Shown one piece after another: positions 24,094 to 31,865 of a DNA stretch of 64,000 bases. This DNA comes from Bacteroidales bacterium. GTDB taxonomy: Bacteria; Bacteroidota; Bacteroidia; Bacteroidales; JAIOZK01. The position numbers and the translations under genes were made by a program. The DNA lies in contig JAIPBS010000013.1 of assembly GCA_021738625.1 (NCBI GenBank), positions 23,767-87,766 on the forward strand, written 5' to 3'. The stretch's first letter is position 1; every line of letters starts with the position of its first letter. The notes under the pieces are model-generated. The model searched no databases, was not told the origin of the DNA, and worked only from the letters and a program-made list of their open reading frames with translations.

Positions 24094-24282
24094 TTATTTA
24101 ATTTCTTTATGAACAGTATACTTTTTCAAAATCGGATTGAATTTCTTCAACTCTATCCTTCCAGGTGTATTTTTCTTGTTCTTGGTGGTTATGTACCTGG
24201 ATGTTCCCGGTACACCGCTGTTTTTATGCTCGGTACACTCAAGAATAACCTGAACTCGCTGATCTTTAGTCTTTTTGGCCAT
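24094..24282 (-). CDS. rpmG: Ribosomal protein bL33
   Basis: A 62-residue L33 ([50 protein letters not shown]). The frame extends to 24330, but the Met at 24282 gives the family N-terminus and follows a minus-7 box at 24312-24319. L33 sits near the E site of the 50S subunit. rpmB (L28), which usually precedes rpmG in this phylum, is not present upstream here. Only one zinc-type Cys remains, so this is the zinc-free form. Confidence 0.95.
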   Translation of the reverse strand: MAKKTKDQRVQVILECTEHKNSGVPGTSRYITTKNKKNTPGRIELKKFNPILKKYTVHKEIK

Positions 24283-24311
24283 TTGCTTATAAATTTCACT
24301 AATTAGGCGTG

Positions 24312-24319
24312 CAAAGATA
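24312..24319 (-). promoter_or_regulatory. Minus-7 box of the rpmG promoter
   Basis: The minus strand reads TATCTTTG, a perfect TAnnTTTG match, 29 bases before the rpmG ATG. It shows that rpmG starts its own transcript rather than following rpmB. Confidence 0.65.
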
Positions 24320-24330
24320 CAAACAAGCAA

Positions 24331-24841
24331 TGAATTAACAAATATTTATTGTGGGAAAATTTTTACCGGAATAAGCTTACCTTTGAATTATACCGATTCG
24401 GAACAGGTTTGCAATTTTAGGTTTTATTTTCCGATTACAACCATGGTATTGCTGAGCCTGGTTTTGAGCCTGATCGTTTACCTTGTCAGGAAATTTTTTT
24501 GATAAATTTTTGTTCCATCTTTTTAATCCTCACAAACCAGGATTTAACCGGTACATATCCGTTTTGAGTCTGAGGATTGATCAGTATGCAGCCATCGGAT
24601 TTCCTGATCAGGCTCTTCTTCACACAACCAAATAGCGATTTTATACAGGCCAGGGCGTTTGAGTTTCCACGTATTTTGTTCTATCTTTTTTTTCCGGTTT
24701 GCTAATTAAAAACAAAATCTCCTGTCGGGCGTTGTAGTATTGATCACGGATGTAAAAATGCCTGGAGGAATGCTTGAGAGGATTGCAATTTGCCTGATTT
24801 TACTGTCCCGTGGTGAAAATTATAAACAAAAGGAAATTATT
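24331..24841. other. Intergenic region with a half repeat and possible coding remnants
   Basis: Apart from the half repeat at 24390-24415, no complete gene was seen. On the minus strand, between about 24690 and 24486, two overlapping frames are open for 50-60 codons without a usable ATG; one ends GYVPVKSWFVRIKKMEQKF and the other contains RPGLYKIAIWLCEEEPDQE. Either could be a fragment of a decayed gene. The + frame open from 24740 is not believed before Met 24842. Confidence 0.35.
24390..24415 (-). repeat. Half copy of the two-hairpin intergenic repeat, inverted
   Basis: These 26 bases are the exact reverse complement of the right arm of the copy at 30201-30300 (ATTGCAAACC...GAATCGGTAT). 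The remaining ~70 bases of the element are absent, so this is a truncated copy or a separate half unit. Confidence 0.75.
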
Positions 24842-25129
24842 ATGTTACTAAATAAAGCATGCGTTTTTAAGGATGAAAAAGTGGAGTTCCCGGTTGATTA
24901 TCGAATCAAGGTGATCATGGATACATCCGTTAACGATGAAACCAACAGGTCGGCTCTGAATGCTGTGTTCAAAAAGCTTGATATACCGGCCAAAGAATGG
25001 AAAAGCAAACAAAGCAGTAAAGGAAATTACACCAGCTACACCATAAAAATTGAAGTCGACAGAAAAGAAACATTCGATGCTTTGTACAGGGAAATGCGCC
25101 TGATCGACAATGTTAAATGGGCGGTATAA
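24842..25129 (+). CDS. DUF493 (YbeD-like) small protein
   Basis: A 95-residue protein whose core FPVDYRIKVIMDTS, YTSYTIKIEVDRKETFDALYREM fits the YbeD/DUF493 ferredoxin-like (ACT-like) fold. The family is widespread; a regulatory role in lipoate metabolism was proposed for YbeD but is not certain. The frame is open from 24740, but the ATG at 24842 is preceded by AAAAGGAAATT, and the family N-terminus begins here. Confidence 0.75.
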   Translation: MLLNKACVFKDEKVEFPVDYRIKVIMDTSVNDETNRSALNAVFKKLDIPAKEWKSKQSSKGNYTSYTIKIEVDRKETFDALYREMRLIDNVKWAV

Positions 25130-25199
25130 TTGATTGTGGAAAAAAGCAGGCTCAGCTGCTTGACATGATCCCTTGATTTATTTATAACTTTGTATGACC

Positions 25200-25769
25200 A
25201 TGCATAATATTGAACCACATTATAACTGGCGGCACTTTTACATTGCTTCCGAGGATGAGCGCTCACCCTTCTATGGAAGGGAATACAATGAGTTCGAGTT
25301 CTCCAACTCAGTTTACGACCACTTTATTCATCCGCAATGGGATGAGATTGGTTCCTCCACCCTTTTCATAAAAATCCTGTATGCCAATTATTACGAAGGA
25401 TATGCCATACTCGAAATGATGGGTGAGTGGAATGATTGTTTATATAATGACATCATGTACCTGAAAAGAAACATCATTGAGTCGCTTCAGGATAACGGCA
25501 TCAACAAATTCATTCTGATCGGGGAAAACATACTGAATTTTCACGGAGGTGATACCGATTATTATGAAGAATGGAGCGATGACAATGAAGACGGCTGGAT
25601 TGTCGGTTTAAATTTCCGGGATCATGTGGTTAAGGAATTTGAGAGCAGCAATGTGGACTACTATATCGGATTCGGAGGCCGGTTCGATAGTTTCAACTGG
25701 CGCACGCACGAACCCGGTCAGCTTTGTCATAAAATCGATGATTTGATTATAAAACGTTTAACGGCTTAG
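25200..25769 (+). CDS. Conserved hypothetical cytosolic protein
   Basis: A 189-residue acidic, aromatic-rich protein (HNIEPHYNWRHFYIASEDERSPFYGREY, given in parts; also GDTDYYEEWSDDNEDGWI). I recognise it only as a type conserved in Bacteroidota with no known function. No signal or membrane segment. TAACTTTG at 25185-25192 is a minus-7 box, so the Met at 25200 is preferred to the one at 25194, and the transcript would be nearly leaderless. It runs 3 bases ahead of acyP, probably as one operon. Confidence 0.7.
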   Translation: MHNIEPHYNWRHFYIASEDERSPFYGREYNEFEFSNSVYDHFIHPQWDEIGSSTLFIKILYANYYEGYAILEMMGEWNDCLYNDIMYLKRNIIESLQDNGINKFILIGENILNFHGGDTDYYEEWSDDNEDGWIVGLNFRDHVVKEFESSNVDYYIGFGGRFDSFNWRTHEPGQLCHKIDDLIIKRLTA

Positions 25770-25772
25770 CAA

Positions 25773-26042
25773 ATGAAAAAGAGCTTATCCATCAGGGTAA
25801 AGGGGAGGGTACAAAACGTTGGGTTCAGGTATCATACCAACAAAAATGCGAATGAACTTGGCATCAAAGGCTTTGTTCAAAACAAACCCGATGGGTCTGT
25901 ATACCTTGAAGCAGAAGGCGAAGAAAGTGATCTTCAGAAACTGGTTGACTGGCTGCACCGGGGCCCGGGCTGGGCGGAAGTGAAAGAGGTTGATATTACG
26001 GAACAACCCTTACAGCAATATAATTGCTTCAAAGTAAGATGA
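25773..26042 (+). CDS. acyP: Acylphosphatase
   Basis: An 89-residue acylphosphatase that hydrolyses acyl phosphates such as carbamoyl or 1,3-bisphosphoglycerate. The phosphate loop reads GRVQNVGFRYHT with the catalytic Arg, and the catalytic Asn lies in GFVQNKPDGSVYLEAEG. Length and motif order are normal. It follows the hypothetical gene by 3 bases and is convergent with mnmD. Confidence 0.94.
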   Translation: MKKSLSIRVKGRVQNVGFRYHTNKNANELGIKGFVQNKPDGSVYLEAEGEESDLQKLVDWLHRGPGWAEVKEVDITEQPLQQYNCFKVR

Positions 26043-26050
26043 AAGTTTTC

Positions 26051-26713
26051 TCATTTTTTGATGGCCCTTGTAATCTCCCTTTTGCCTTCGGGCCCCTCAA
26101 GCGATTCCACTAGAAATCCGCAGGCTTTTAAGCTCCTTCTGAATTTTCCACTGGCTGCATATGTGATAAAAATACCATCTTCCTGCATTGCACCGAAAAT
26201 CTTTTTAAAAACAACCTCCTGCCAAACTTCTTCTTGTTTTGAAGGTGCGAAGGCATCGAAATATACCAACTTGTATCTTTTGTTTAGCGGTTGAAACGCT
26301 TCAATTGAATCATTGATCTTTGTCAAATCAAAGCTCTTTTTGATGCTTATTGTTCGTCCCCACGGAGCCTGGTGAAACCGATCGAAAAGGTCACGCTCCC
26401 CGAGCAGCTTAGGATAATTCAGCTTTTTCCATAAATCTTCCTCAAGTGGAAAAGTTTCAAGGGCGTCATAACTGATCTTAACTGCTGTGCGCTTTGCTTT
26501 AAGGCATGTAAGAAAAGCATTCAATCCGGTTCCAAATCCCATCTCAAGGATTTGAATTTCTTTGTTCTCGTTCAGCAAAGGTCCCAGGCCACGTTGGATA
26601 AAAATATGGTGTGATTCAGCAATGGCCCCGTTCACCGAATGGAAATGTTCGTTCATTTCAGGAAGGTATATGGTATGGCTTCCATCGGCGGTGATAATTA
26701 ATTCTCTTTTCAA
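26051..26713 (-). CDS. mnmD: MnmD, tRNA 5-aminomethyl-2-thiouridine methyltransferase
   Basis: A 220-residue stand-alone form of the MnmC methyltransferase domain, which completes mnm5(s2)U34 in tRNA. Motif I is LEMGFGTGLNAFL, the substrate region HFHSVNGAIAESHHIFI and the catalytic-side YFDAFAPSKQEEVW are typical. There is no fused oxidase domain. Its first four bases overlap the stop of the upstream lipoprotein gene. Confidence 0.92.
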   Translation of the reverse strand: MKRELIITADGSHTIYLPEMNEHFHSVNGAIAESHHIFIQRGLGPLLNENKEIQILEMGFGTGLNAFLTCLKAKRTAVKISYDALETFPLEEDLWKKLNYPKLLGERDLFDRFHQAPWGRTISIKKSFDLTKINDSIEAFQPLNKRYKLVYFDAFAPSKQEEVWQEVVFKKIFGAMQEDGIFITYAASGKFRRSLKACGFLVESLEGPEGKREITRAIKK

Positions 26714-28005
26714 AAGTCGGGATTTTTATTGTAAAGAAAATCGATTTTTTTCACCTTTGAATTCCACTCCAAATCAACAACAACTTCAAAGGAAGGATAA
26801 CCCAGCACTTGAATACGGTCATCGGTAGCCAGGATGATCCGCTGCTGAAGGGGCTCAAAAGTGATCTGTTTTATACCGGATTGGCTGATAACCGGATAAA
26901 TCAAATGGCCTTCCGGCTCGTAGAGATATACCTTTTTATCCGTTGCCAGCAGAAAATGAGTTTCATCGATACGTGCAATGTAATTTATCCTGAAGTCAAA
27001 CTGGTTTTGTTCGCTGATGATGTTTGATGAAGGTGTGTACCGGAAGGTGCCGCCGTGGGTTGAACCGGAAAAACAAAGTAACTGTTCTTCATACAGTGCA
27101 TAAAAACCGAGCACGCTGTCCTGGATGAGTTTCCTGTGTATGAAAACACCTGTCTCCCTGTAATAAACCATGATATGATGGCTGCTGCCTAAACGTTTTC
27201 GGGAATCCGAGATCAGGAAATTGTTAAAAACAAAGATCTTTTCAGGAACCGTATCGGGATTGGTAAGAATGTTAAACTTTGGATTTTGATTAACATCCAT
27301 ACCGTAAATCTCACCATTTTCTGTTGACAGGTATATGATGTTTTCATGCAGTAGCAGGTCGGTAAAGAGAGGATATGGCTGATGCGCCTGTTCGCTCCAG
27401 TTTGTCAGGCCGGTGCTCAGATCGAGTGAGTAGGTATAAGAAGGATCGTTCAGGGCAATGAAAAACTGCCTGCCCGGAGAATAAATTGCCGATCCCACAA
27501 AATCTCCTTCATAATCCATGATGTGCTCTGTGTTATAATTTTTATCGAGGGTTTTAACCGACAGCAGGCCCGACGCCTCCAGGGTGCTTACAACAATTTT
27601 TTCCAGCTCCAGCGGTGCCTCGTTTACATAAACCTTAACAAAATCACTGGATACGTTTTCGGTATTGTAGGCAGTAGCTTTGATGTAGTAATTTCCCGTT
27701 GGAATATCATTGTCATAAACCACACTGTTGATATCGAAAATATACTCGGTTTGATTGTCAATTTCAGTTGAGAACAGCAAAACGGGATTTTGGAGATGTT
27801 CGTTTACAAGTTGAATCTTTAAGAAGTTAACCCCATTTTCATCAGTAACCTTTCCCCTGATGTTGATGGTATCGGGAATGCTGATCTGGTATTCCTGAGG
27901 AGGAAAGCTAATTTCGACAAGAGGCAATGAGTTGTTTTTGTCTTCACAGCTCATAAAAAACAAAAGCAATCCTGGAAAAATTAAGATTTTTAACAGCGAT
28001 TTCAT
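26710..28005 (-). CDS. Lipoprotein with Ig-like and beta-propeller-like domains
   Basis: A 431-residue lipoprotein (MKSLLKILIFPGLLLFFMSC, lipobox FFMSC). Residues ~25-130 look like a bacterial Ig-like domain (VEISFPPQEY, NIRGKVTDENGVNFLKI, YIKATAYNTENVSSDF). The rest has repeats with alternating strands that suggest a seven-bladed propeller (YSPGRQFFIALNDPS, IYLSTENGEIYGMD, YLYEPEGHLIY). The function is unknown; a scaffold or sensor on the outer face is likely. It overlaps mnmD by four bases although the two functions look unrelated. Confidence 0.75.
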   Translation of the reverse strand: MKSLLKILIFPGLLLFFMSCEDKNNSLPLVEISFPPQEYQISIPDTINIRGKVTDENGVNFLKIQLVNEHLQNPVLLFSTEIDNQTEYIFDINSVVYDNDIPTGNYYIKATAYNTENVSSDFVKVYVNEAPLELEKIVVSTLEASGLLSVKTLDKNYNTEHIMDYEGDFVGSAIYSPGRQFFIALNDPSYTYSLDLSTGLTNWSEQAHQPYPLFTDLLLHENIIYLSTENGEIYGMDVNQNPKFNILTNPDTVPEKIFVFNNFLISDSRKRLGSSHHIMVYYRETGVFIHRKLIQDSVLGFYALYEEQLLCFSGSTHGGTFRYTPSSNIISEQNQFDFRINYIARIDETHFLLATDKKVYLYEPEGHLIYPVISQSGIKQITFEPLQQRIILATDDRIQVLGYPSFEVVVDLEWNSKVKKIDFLYNKNPDF

Positions 28006-28075
28006 TCAAAAATGACGTATTAGATTTGAGAAATATACTAAATTTACACGAATTGTAATACATAACGAGAAAATC

Positions 28076-28786
28076 ATGCTGGGACATATCAACATCGAAA
28101 GAATCGTATTTCTTGACATTGAAACCGTTCCCCAATTTCCTGATTACGACTTACTCTCTGAAAATTTCAAAAAGCTTTGGGATAGAAAATGTGAATTTAT
28201 TCGGTCAGAAACGGGTGACACACCGGATATGCTTTATGAACGGGCGGGCATATATTCTGAATTCGGTAAGATCGTTTGCATTTCTGTCGGGATTATGAAA
28301 AACAATGAAGTACGCATTAAGTCCTATTTCGGTGATGATGAATCGGTTTTGTTAAAAGATTTTGCCTATTTGCTAAAAACCTATTACAACGCCAAGGATT
28401 ACTTCCTTTGTGCACATAACGGAAAGGAATTCGATTATCCTTACATAGCCAGAAGAATGCTTGTCAATGGCATTAACATCCCTCCCATGCTCGAACTTGC
28501 AGGAAAAAAGCCCTGGGAAGTGCCGCATCTCGACACCATGGAACTATGGAAATTCGGTGATTTCAAAAATTATACATCCCTTGAGCTACTGGCAGCGATT
28601 TTTAATATCCCAACCCCCAAGGACGACATACGGGGCAGTGATGTTGCCCGTATTTACTGGAAGGAAAAGGACCTGGAACGCATCGCCGTCTACTGCCAGA
28701 AAGATGTGCTCACCATTATTCAACTGTTCCTGAAATACCAGCTCAGACCCTTGCTTAAAGCAGAACAGGTGGTTTATGTCGAATAA
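28076..28786 (+). CDS. Predicted 3'-5' exonuclease, PolB-like DEDD fold
   Basis: A 236-residue DEDD exonuclease like those beside PolB. The three metal motifs are visible: FLDIET near residue 18 (Exo I), CAHNGKEFDYPYIARR near 130 (Exo II) and YCQKDVLTIIQLFLK near 215 (Exo III). The Exo III Tyr places it in the DEDDy group. It has no polymerase domain. A role in DNA repair is inferred from family only. Confidence 0.85.
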   Translation: MLGHINIERIVFLDIETVPQFPDYDLLSENFKKLWDRKCEFIRSETGDTPDMLYERAGIYSEFGKIVCISVGIMKNNEVRIKSYFGDDESVLLKDFAYLLKTYYNAKDYFLCAHNGKEFDYPYIARRMLVNGINIPPMLELAGKKPWEVPHLDTMELWKFGDFKNYTSLELLAAIFNIPTPKDDIRGSDVARIYWKEKDLERIAVYCQKDVLTIIQLFLKYQLRPLLKAEQVVYVE

Positions 28787-28907
28787 GATGTTTATTTAGA
28801 TTGGTTATTAATTGGAGGCATGCAGGAAAGATCAATTGACTGTAGGAATCTTTTTGTTGATATATGTTTTATATTTGTGGCTCCAAAACCCTTTAAACAC
28901 CGGCATT

Positions 28908-30182
28908 ATGAATAAGAACCTGCTTCTGGCAATCGTTGTAGCGTTGCCAATGTTCCTGGTAGCTCAGGATGAAAAACCCAAATTTGGGATCACCTTCCAT
29001 GGATTTGTTAAAACCGATATCTTTTACGATTCACGGCAAAGCGTGGCTGTTCGTGAGGGACATTTCTACCTGTACCCAAAACAGGATCTGCTTGACGCAG
29101 ATGGAAACGACATCAATGCCAATCCGAGTTTCAATATTCTGTCGGTCCAAACCCGCTTAAAGGGGGTCATTAGCGGACCCGATGTGTTGGGTGCGAAAAC
29201 TTCGGCAGTTATTGAAGGTGCTTTTTTCGGACATACCGAGATGGATGTAAACGGATTTCGCTTGCGTCATGCCTTTGCCAAATTGAACTGGACCTCCACC
29301 GAATTACTTGTCGGGCAATACTGGCATCCCATGTTCGTAACGGAATGCTTTCCGGGCACCGTGTCTTTCAATACGGGTGCGCCTTTTCAACCTTTTACAA
29401 GAAATCCACAAGTACGTCTGACAAAGTATTTCGGGAACTTCTCCGCAGCCTTGTCGGCACTTTCCCAAAGAGATTTTGCTGATGGAGGTCCGCAAGGCGC
29501 AAGTTCGGTTTATCTCAGGAACAATGTCATACCCGAATTGAACCTCATCCTGAAATATCACAATAAAAACGAAAATGGAAATGAATTTCTTTTCGGAATT
29601 GCAGGTAATTACAAAAGCCTCCGCCCCAGGCTCGAATCGATGATCAACCTGCCAGAGGCCACACTTAGGTATGAAACCGACGAAAAAGCACAGGGCTTTT
29701 CAGGTATGGCATTTATGAAAGTGAAAATCCCGGCCCTCACCTTTAAGGTTGAAGGCATTTACGGACAATGCACCTACGGTTGGACGATGCTTGGCGGTTA
29801 TGCAGCCCACAGCATGCTGGACGAATCCAAAAACATTTATGACTACAGCCCGCTGGATGTGGTTTCTTTATGGACCGATATCCACACAAATGGGAAAAAC
29901 TGGCAGTTCGGTATCTTTGGAGGATATACCAAAAATAACGGTTCGGCCGACGATATTATGACGCCCATTTATGCCAGAGGATATTCAACCGGCAGTTACA
30001 TCGACTATGTGTACAGGATATCCCCGCGCGTGATCTATAATGTCGGCAAAATGCGGTTCGCCGCCGAACTGGAAAACACCACTGTTGGTTATGGAAAAAA
30101 TATCGACAGTAAGGGACTGGTGATCGACCCTGAGGACGTTTCTAATTTCAGAGTACTGTTTGCTGTTTATTATTTCTTTTAG
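28908..30182 (+). CDS. Outer-membrane beta-barrel porin-like protein
   Basis: A 424-residue exported protein with a signal peptide (MNKNLLLAIVVALPMFLVAQ), alternating amphipathic strands throughout and a C-terminal aromatic end (FAVYYFF), as expected of an outer-membrane barrel. FHGFVKTDIFYDSRQ at the start of the mature part resembles DcaP-like porins. The frame is open from 28812, but Met 28908 gives the signal peptide, and a minus-7 box TATATTTG lies at 28870-28877. It ends at the repeat copy and a terminator. Confidence 0.8.
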   Translation: MNKNLLLAIVVALPMFLVAQDEKPKFGITFHGFVKTDIFYDSRQSVAVREGHFYLYPKQDLLDADGNDINANPSFNILSVQTRLKGVISGPDVLGAKTSAVIEGAFFGHTEMDVNGFRLRHAFAKLNWTSTELLVGQYWHPMFVTECFPGTVSFNTGAPFQPFTRNPQVRLTKYFGNFSAALSALSQRDFADGGPQGASSVYLRNNVIPELNLILKYHNKNENGNEFLFGIAGNYKSLRPRLESMINLPEATLRYETDEKAQGFSGMAFMKVKIPALTFKVEGIYGQCTYGWTMLGGYAAHSMLDESKNIYDYSPLDVVSLWTDIHTNGKNWQFGIFGGYTKNNGSADDIMTPIYARGYSTGSYIDYVYRISPRVIYNVGKMRFAAELENTTVGYGKNIDSKGLVIDPEDVSNFRVLFAVYYFF

Positions 30183-30200
30183 AACATTTTTTGAAACATA

Positions 30201-30300
30201 TACTGGATCTTATTAAAAATGCAAAACATTTTTTTGTTAGATTCAGTTATACCGATTGGAGCAGGAGGCCAATCATTGCAAACCTGTTCCGAATCGGTAT
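30201..30300 (+). repeat. Two-hairpin intergenic repeat, copy 2
   Basis: The best-preserved copy. The first hairpin is as in copy 1, with one base changed in the left arm (CTGGATCT). The second is complete: ATACCGATT-GGAGCAGG pairs with CCTGTTCC-GAATCGGTAT around a loop with CAATCATTGCAAA. It starts 19 bases after the porin stop and is followed at once by a terminator. Confidence 0.88.
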
Positions 30301-30312
30301 CGAATGCCAAAG

Positions 30313-30340
30313 CCTGCAATGTAAGTTGCAGGTTTTTTTT
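30313..30340 (+). terminator. Intrinsic terminator after the porin gene
   Basis: CCTGCAA, loop TGTAAG and TTGCAGG form a 7-bp stem followed by eight T. It ends the porin transcript, which would carry the whole two-hairpin repeat in its 3' untranslated region. Confidence 0.8.
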
Positions 30341-30376
30341 GGCCAAAAAGTATCAATGATTTAAATTTACAACTGT

Positions 30377-31843
30377 ATGGAAAAACATGTATTATCAAAA
30401 TCCACCTTCATCCGGGGTGCTCAGTGCCTTAAATCATTGTACCTTCATAAAAAGCGTCCTTTTTTGCGCGACAGGCTTTCCGCTGTCCAGCGTGCGAAAT
30501 TCAAACGGGGGGCTGATGTTGGTGTGCTGGCTCAGCAATTGTTTCCTGGAGGGATAAACCTCAAACCAAAATCGCCTTCTCAATACCGAAAAGCTGTTGC
30601 TGCCACAGATGATGCAATAAAAGACAGAAGCATTAATGTTATCTATGAAGCAGGATTTCAGTATGATGGGGTGATCGTTTTTCTGGATGTTCTGGTTCGT
30701 GATGACAGCGGCTGGAGAGCCTACGAAGTTAAAAGCAGCAAAAAGATCAGCGAAACATATTTGACCGACGCTGCTTTGCAGTATTTTGTGATCAACAATT
30801 CCGGTCTTCATTTAAATGATATTTCAATCGTTTACATTGATGAAAATTACAGGCTTGATGAAATGCTTGAAATTTCTGCATTGTTTAAAACCGAAAGCGT
30901 TTTGACTGAAATATGCCAAAAACAGAATTACATAAGACAACAGATTCTTAAGGAAAAAGAGGTGCTGCAACTGAAGCATTCTCCCAGGATTGATATAGGA
31001 CCTCATTGCTATCACCCTTATCCCTGTGATTTTATCGGACATTGCTGGAAGCATATCCCCAACCCCTCAATTTTCGACCTGTTGGGAACATGCAATAAAC
31101 TTGCATATCAGCTACATGCAGAAGGTAAAACAAGTTATCAGTACGAGGAGATTATTTCAACACTTAGCCCTGAAGAACAAAAACTGGCCAGTCTGCTTCG
31201 AGTCAGTGCCGAGAAGATTGATTGCGATAGCATGCAAAAAGTAATTAAAGCGGAAAGTACAGGACGGTTATATTTTGTGCAGATTCTTATGAACCGGCCA
31301 TCCATCCCCCATCAAAAGGGTTATCGTCCTTATCAGGCAATTCCTGCAGCGATTTCCGTACTTTTTTCAGATGGGGGTAATTCAGAAATCCGGACAAAGA
31401 TTTTCCGTTTTGATGAAAATGTCGAGCGTGCTTTTCTGGAATTCTGCAACCTTATATTTAATCAACCCGGGACGATTTTTACTTATACCGAACATATCAG
31501 AGAATTCATGTACTGGTTTAGCGAGCATGCAAAGGTTGATCAGGAAGATTTTGAATTCTTTAATTTGATTGACATTCCCAACGAATACACTTACTTCCAT
31601 CCGGAATTGTTCCCAGATCACACGATTGATAATCTTAAAAAGTTTTTAAACCGGGATTTGAAACCCAGTCATTCCGAAAATCTTTTACTTATGGATTACA
31701 ACGCGGCATATTTCACCGATTCATTTAATAAAAATGAAATATTGCAAACCACTTTAAAGGATTATCTTGTATCTTGTGTTGAAACGCAAAGATTTTTTTA
31801 TAACTTTATTCTTGCGAAATGCGGGACAGAGAGCTGGGATTAA
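30377..31843 (+). CDS. DUF2779 protein with a Cas4-like PD-(D/E)XK nuclease domain
   Basis: A 488-residue protein. The N-terminal half has a nuclease core like Cas4/RecB: YDGVIVFLDVLV supplies the Asp and YEVKSSKKI the (E)xK, and four cysteines (CLKSLYLH near residue 17 and CYHPYPCDFIGHC near 215) could hold a [4Fe-4S] cluster. The C-terminal half is the DUF2779 part, which looks like a DEDD-type fold (HPELFPDHTIDNLKK). No CRISPR or phage genes are nearby. A role in DNA processing is inferred. Confidence 0.8.
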   Translation: MEKHVLSKSTFIRGAQCLKSLYLHKKRPFLRDRLSAVQRAKFKRGADVGVLAQQLFPGGINLKPKSPSQYRKAVAATDDAIKDRSINVIYEAGFQYDGVIVFLDVLVRDDSGWRAYEVKSSKKISETYLTDAALQYFVINNSGLHLNDISIVYIDENYRLDEMLEISALFKTESVLTEICQKQNYIRQQILKEKEVLQLKHSPRIDIGPHCYHPYPCDFIGHCWKHIPNPSIFDLLGTCNKLAYQLHAEGKTSYQYEEIISTLSPEEQKLASLLRVSAEKIDCDSMQKVIKAESTGRLYFVQILMNRPSIPHQKGYRPYQAIPAAISVLFSDGGNSEIRTKIFRFDENVERAFLEFCNLIFNQPGTIFTYTEHIREFMYWFSEHAKVDQEDFEFFNLIDIPNEYTYFHPELFPDHTIDNLKKFLNRDLKPSHSENLLLMDYNAAYFTDSFNKNEILQTTLKDYLVSCVETQRFFYNFILAKCGTESWD

Positions 31844-31865
31844 TACATAACTGACAACACCCCCA

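Noticed and set aside
30377..31843. CRISPR-associated Cas4
   Set aside because: No CRISPR array or other cas gene; the C-terminal DUF2779 half marks another family.
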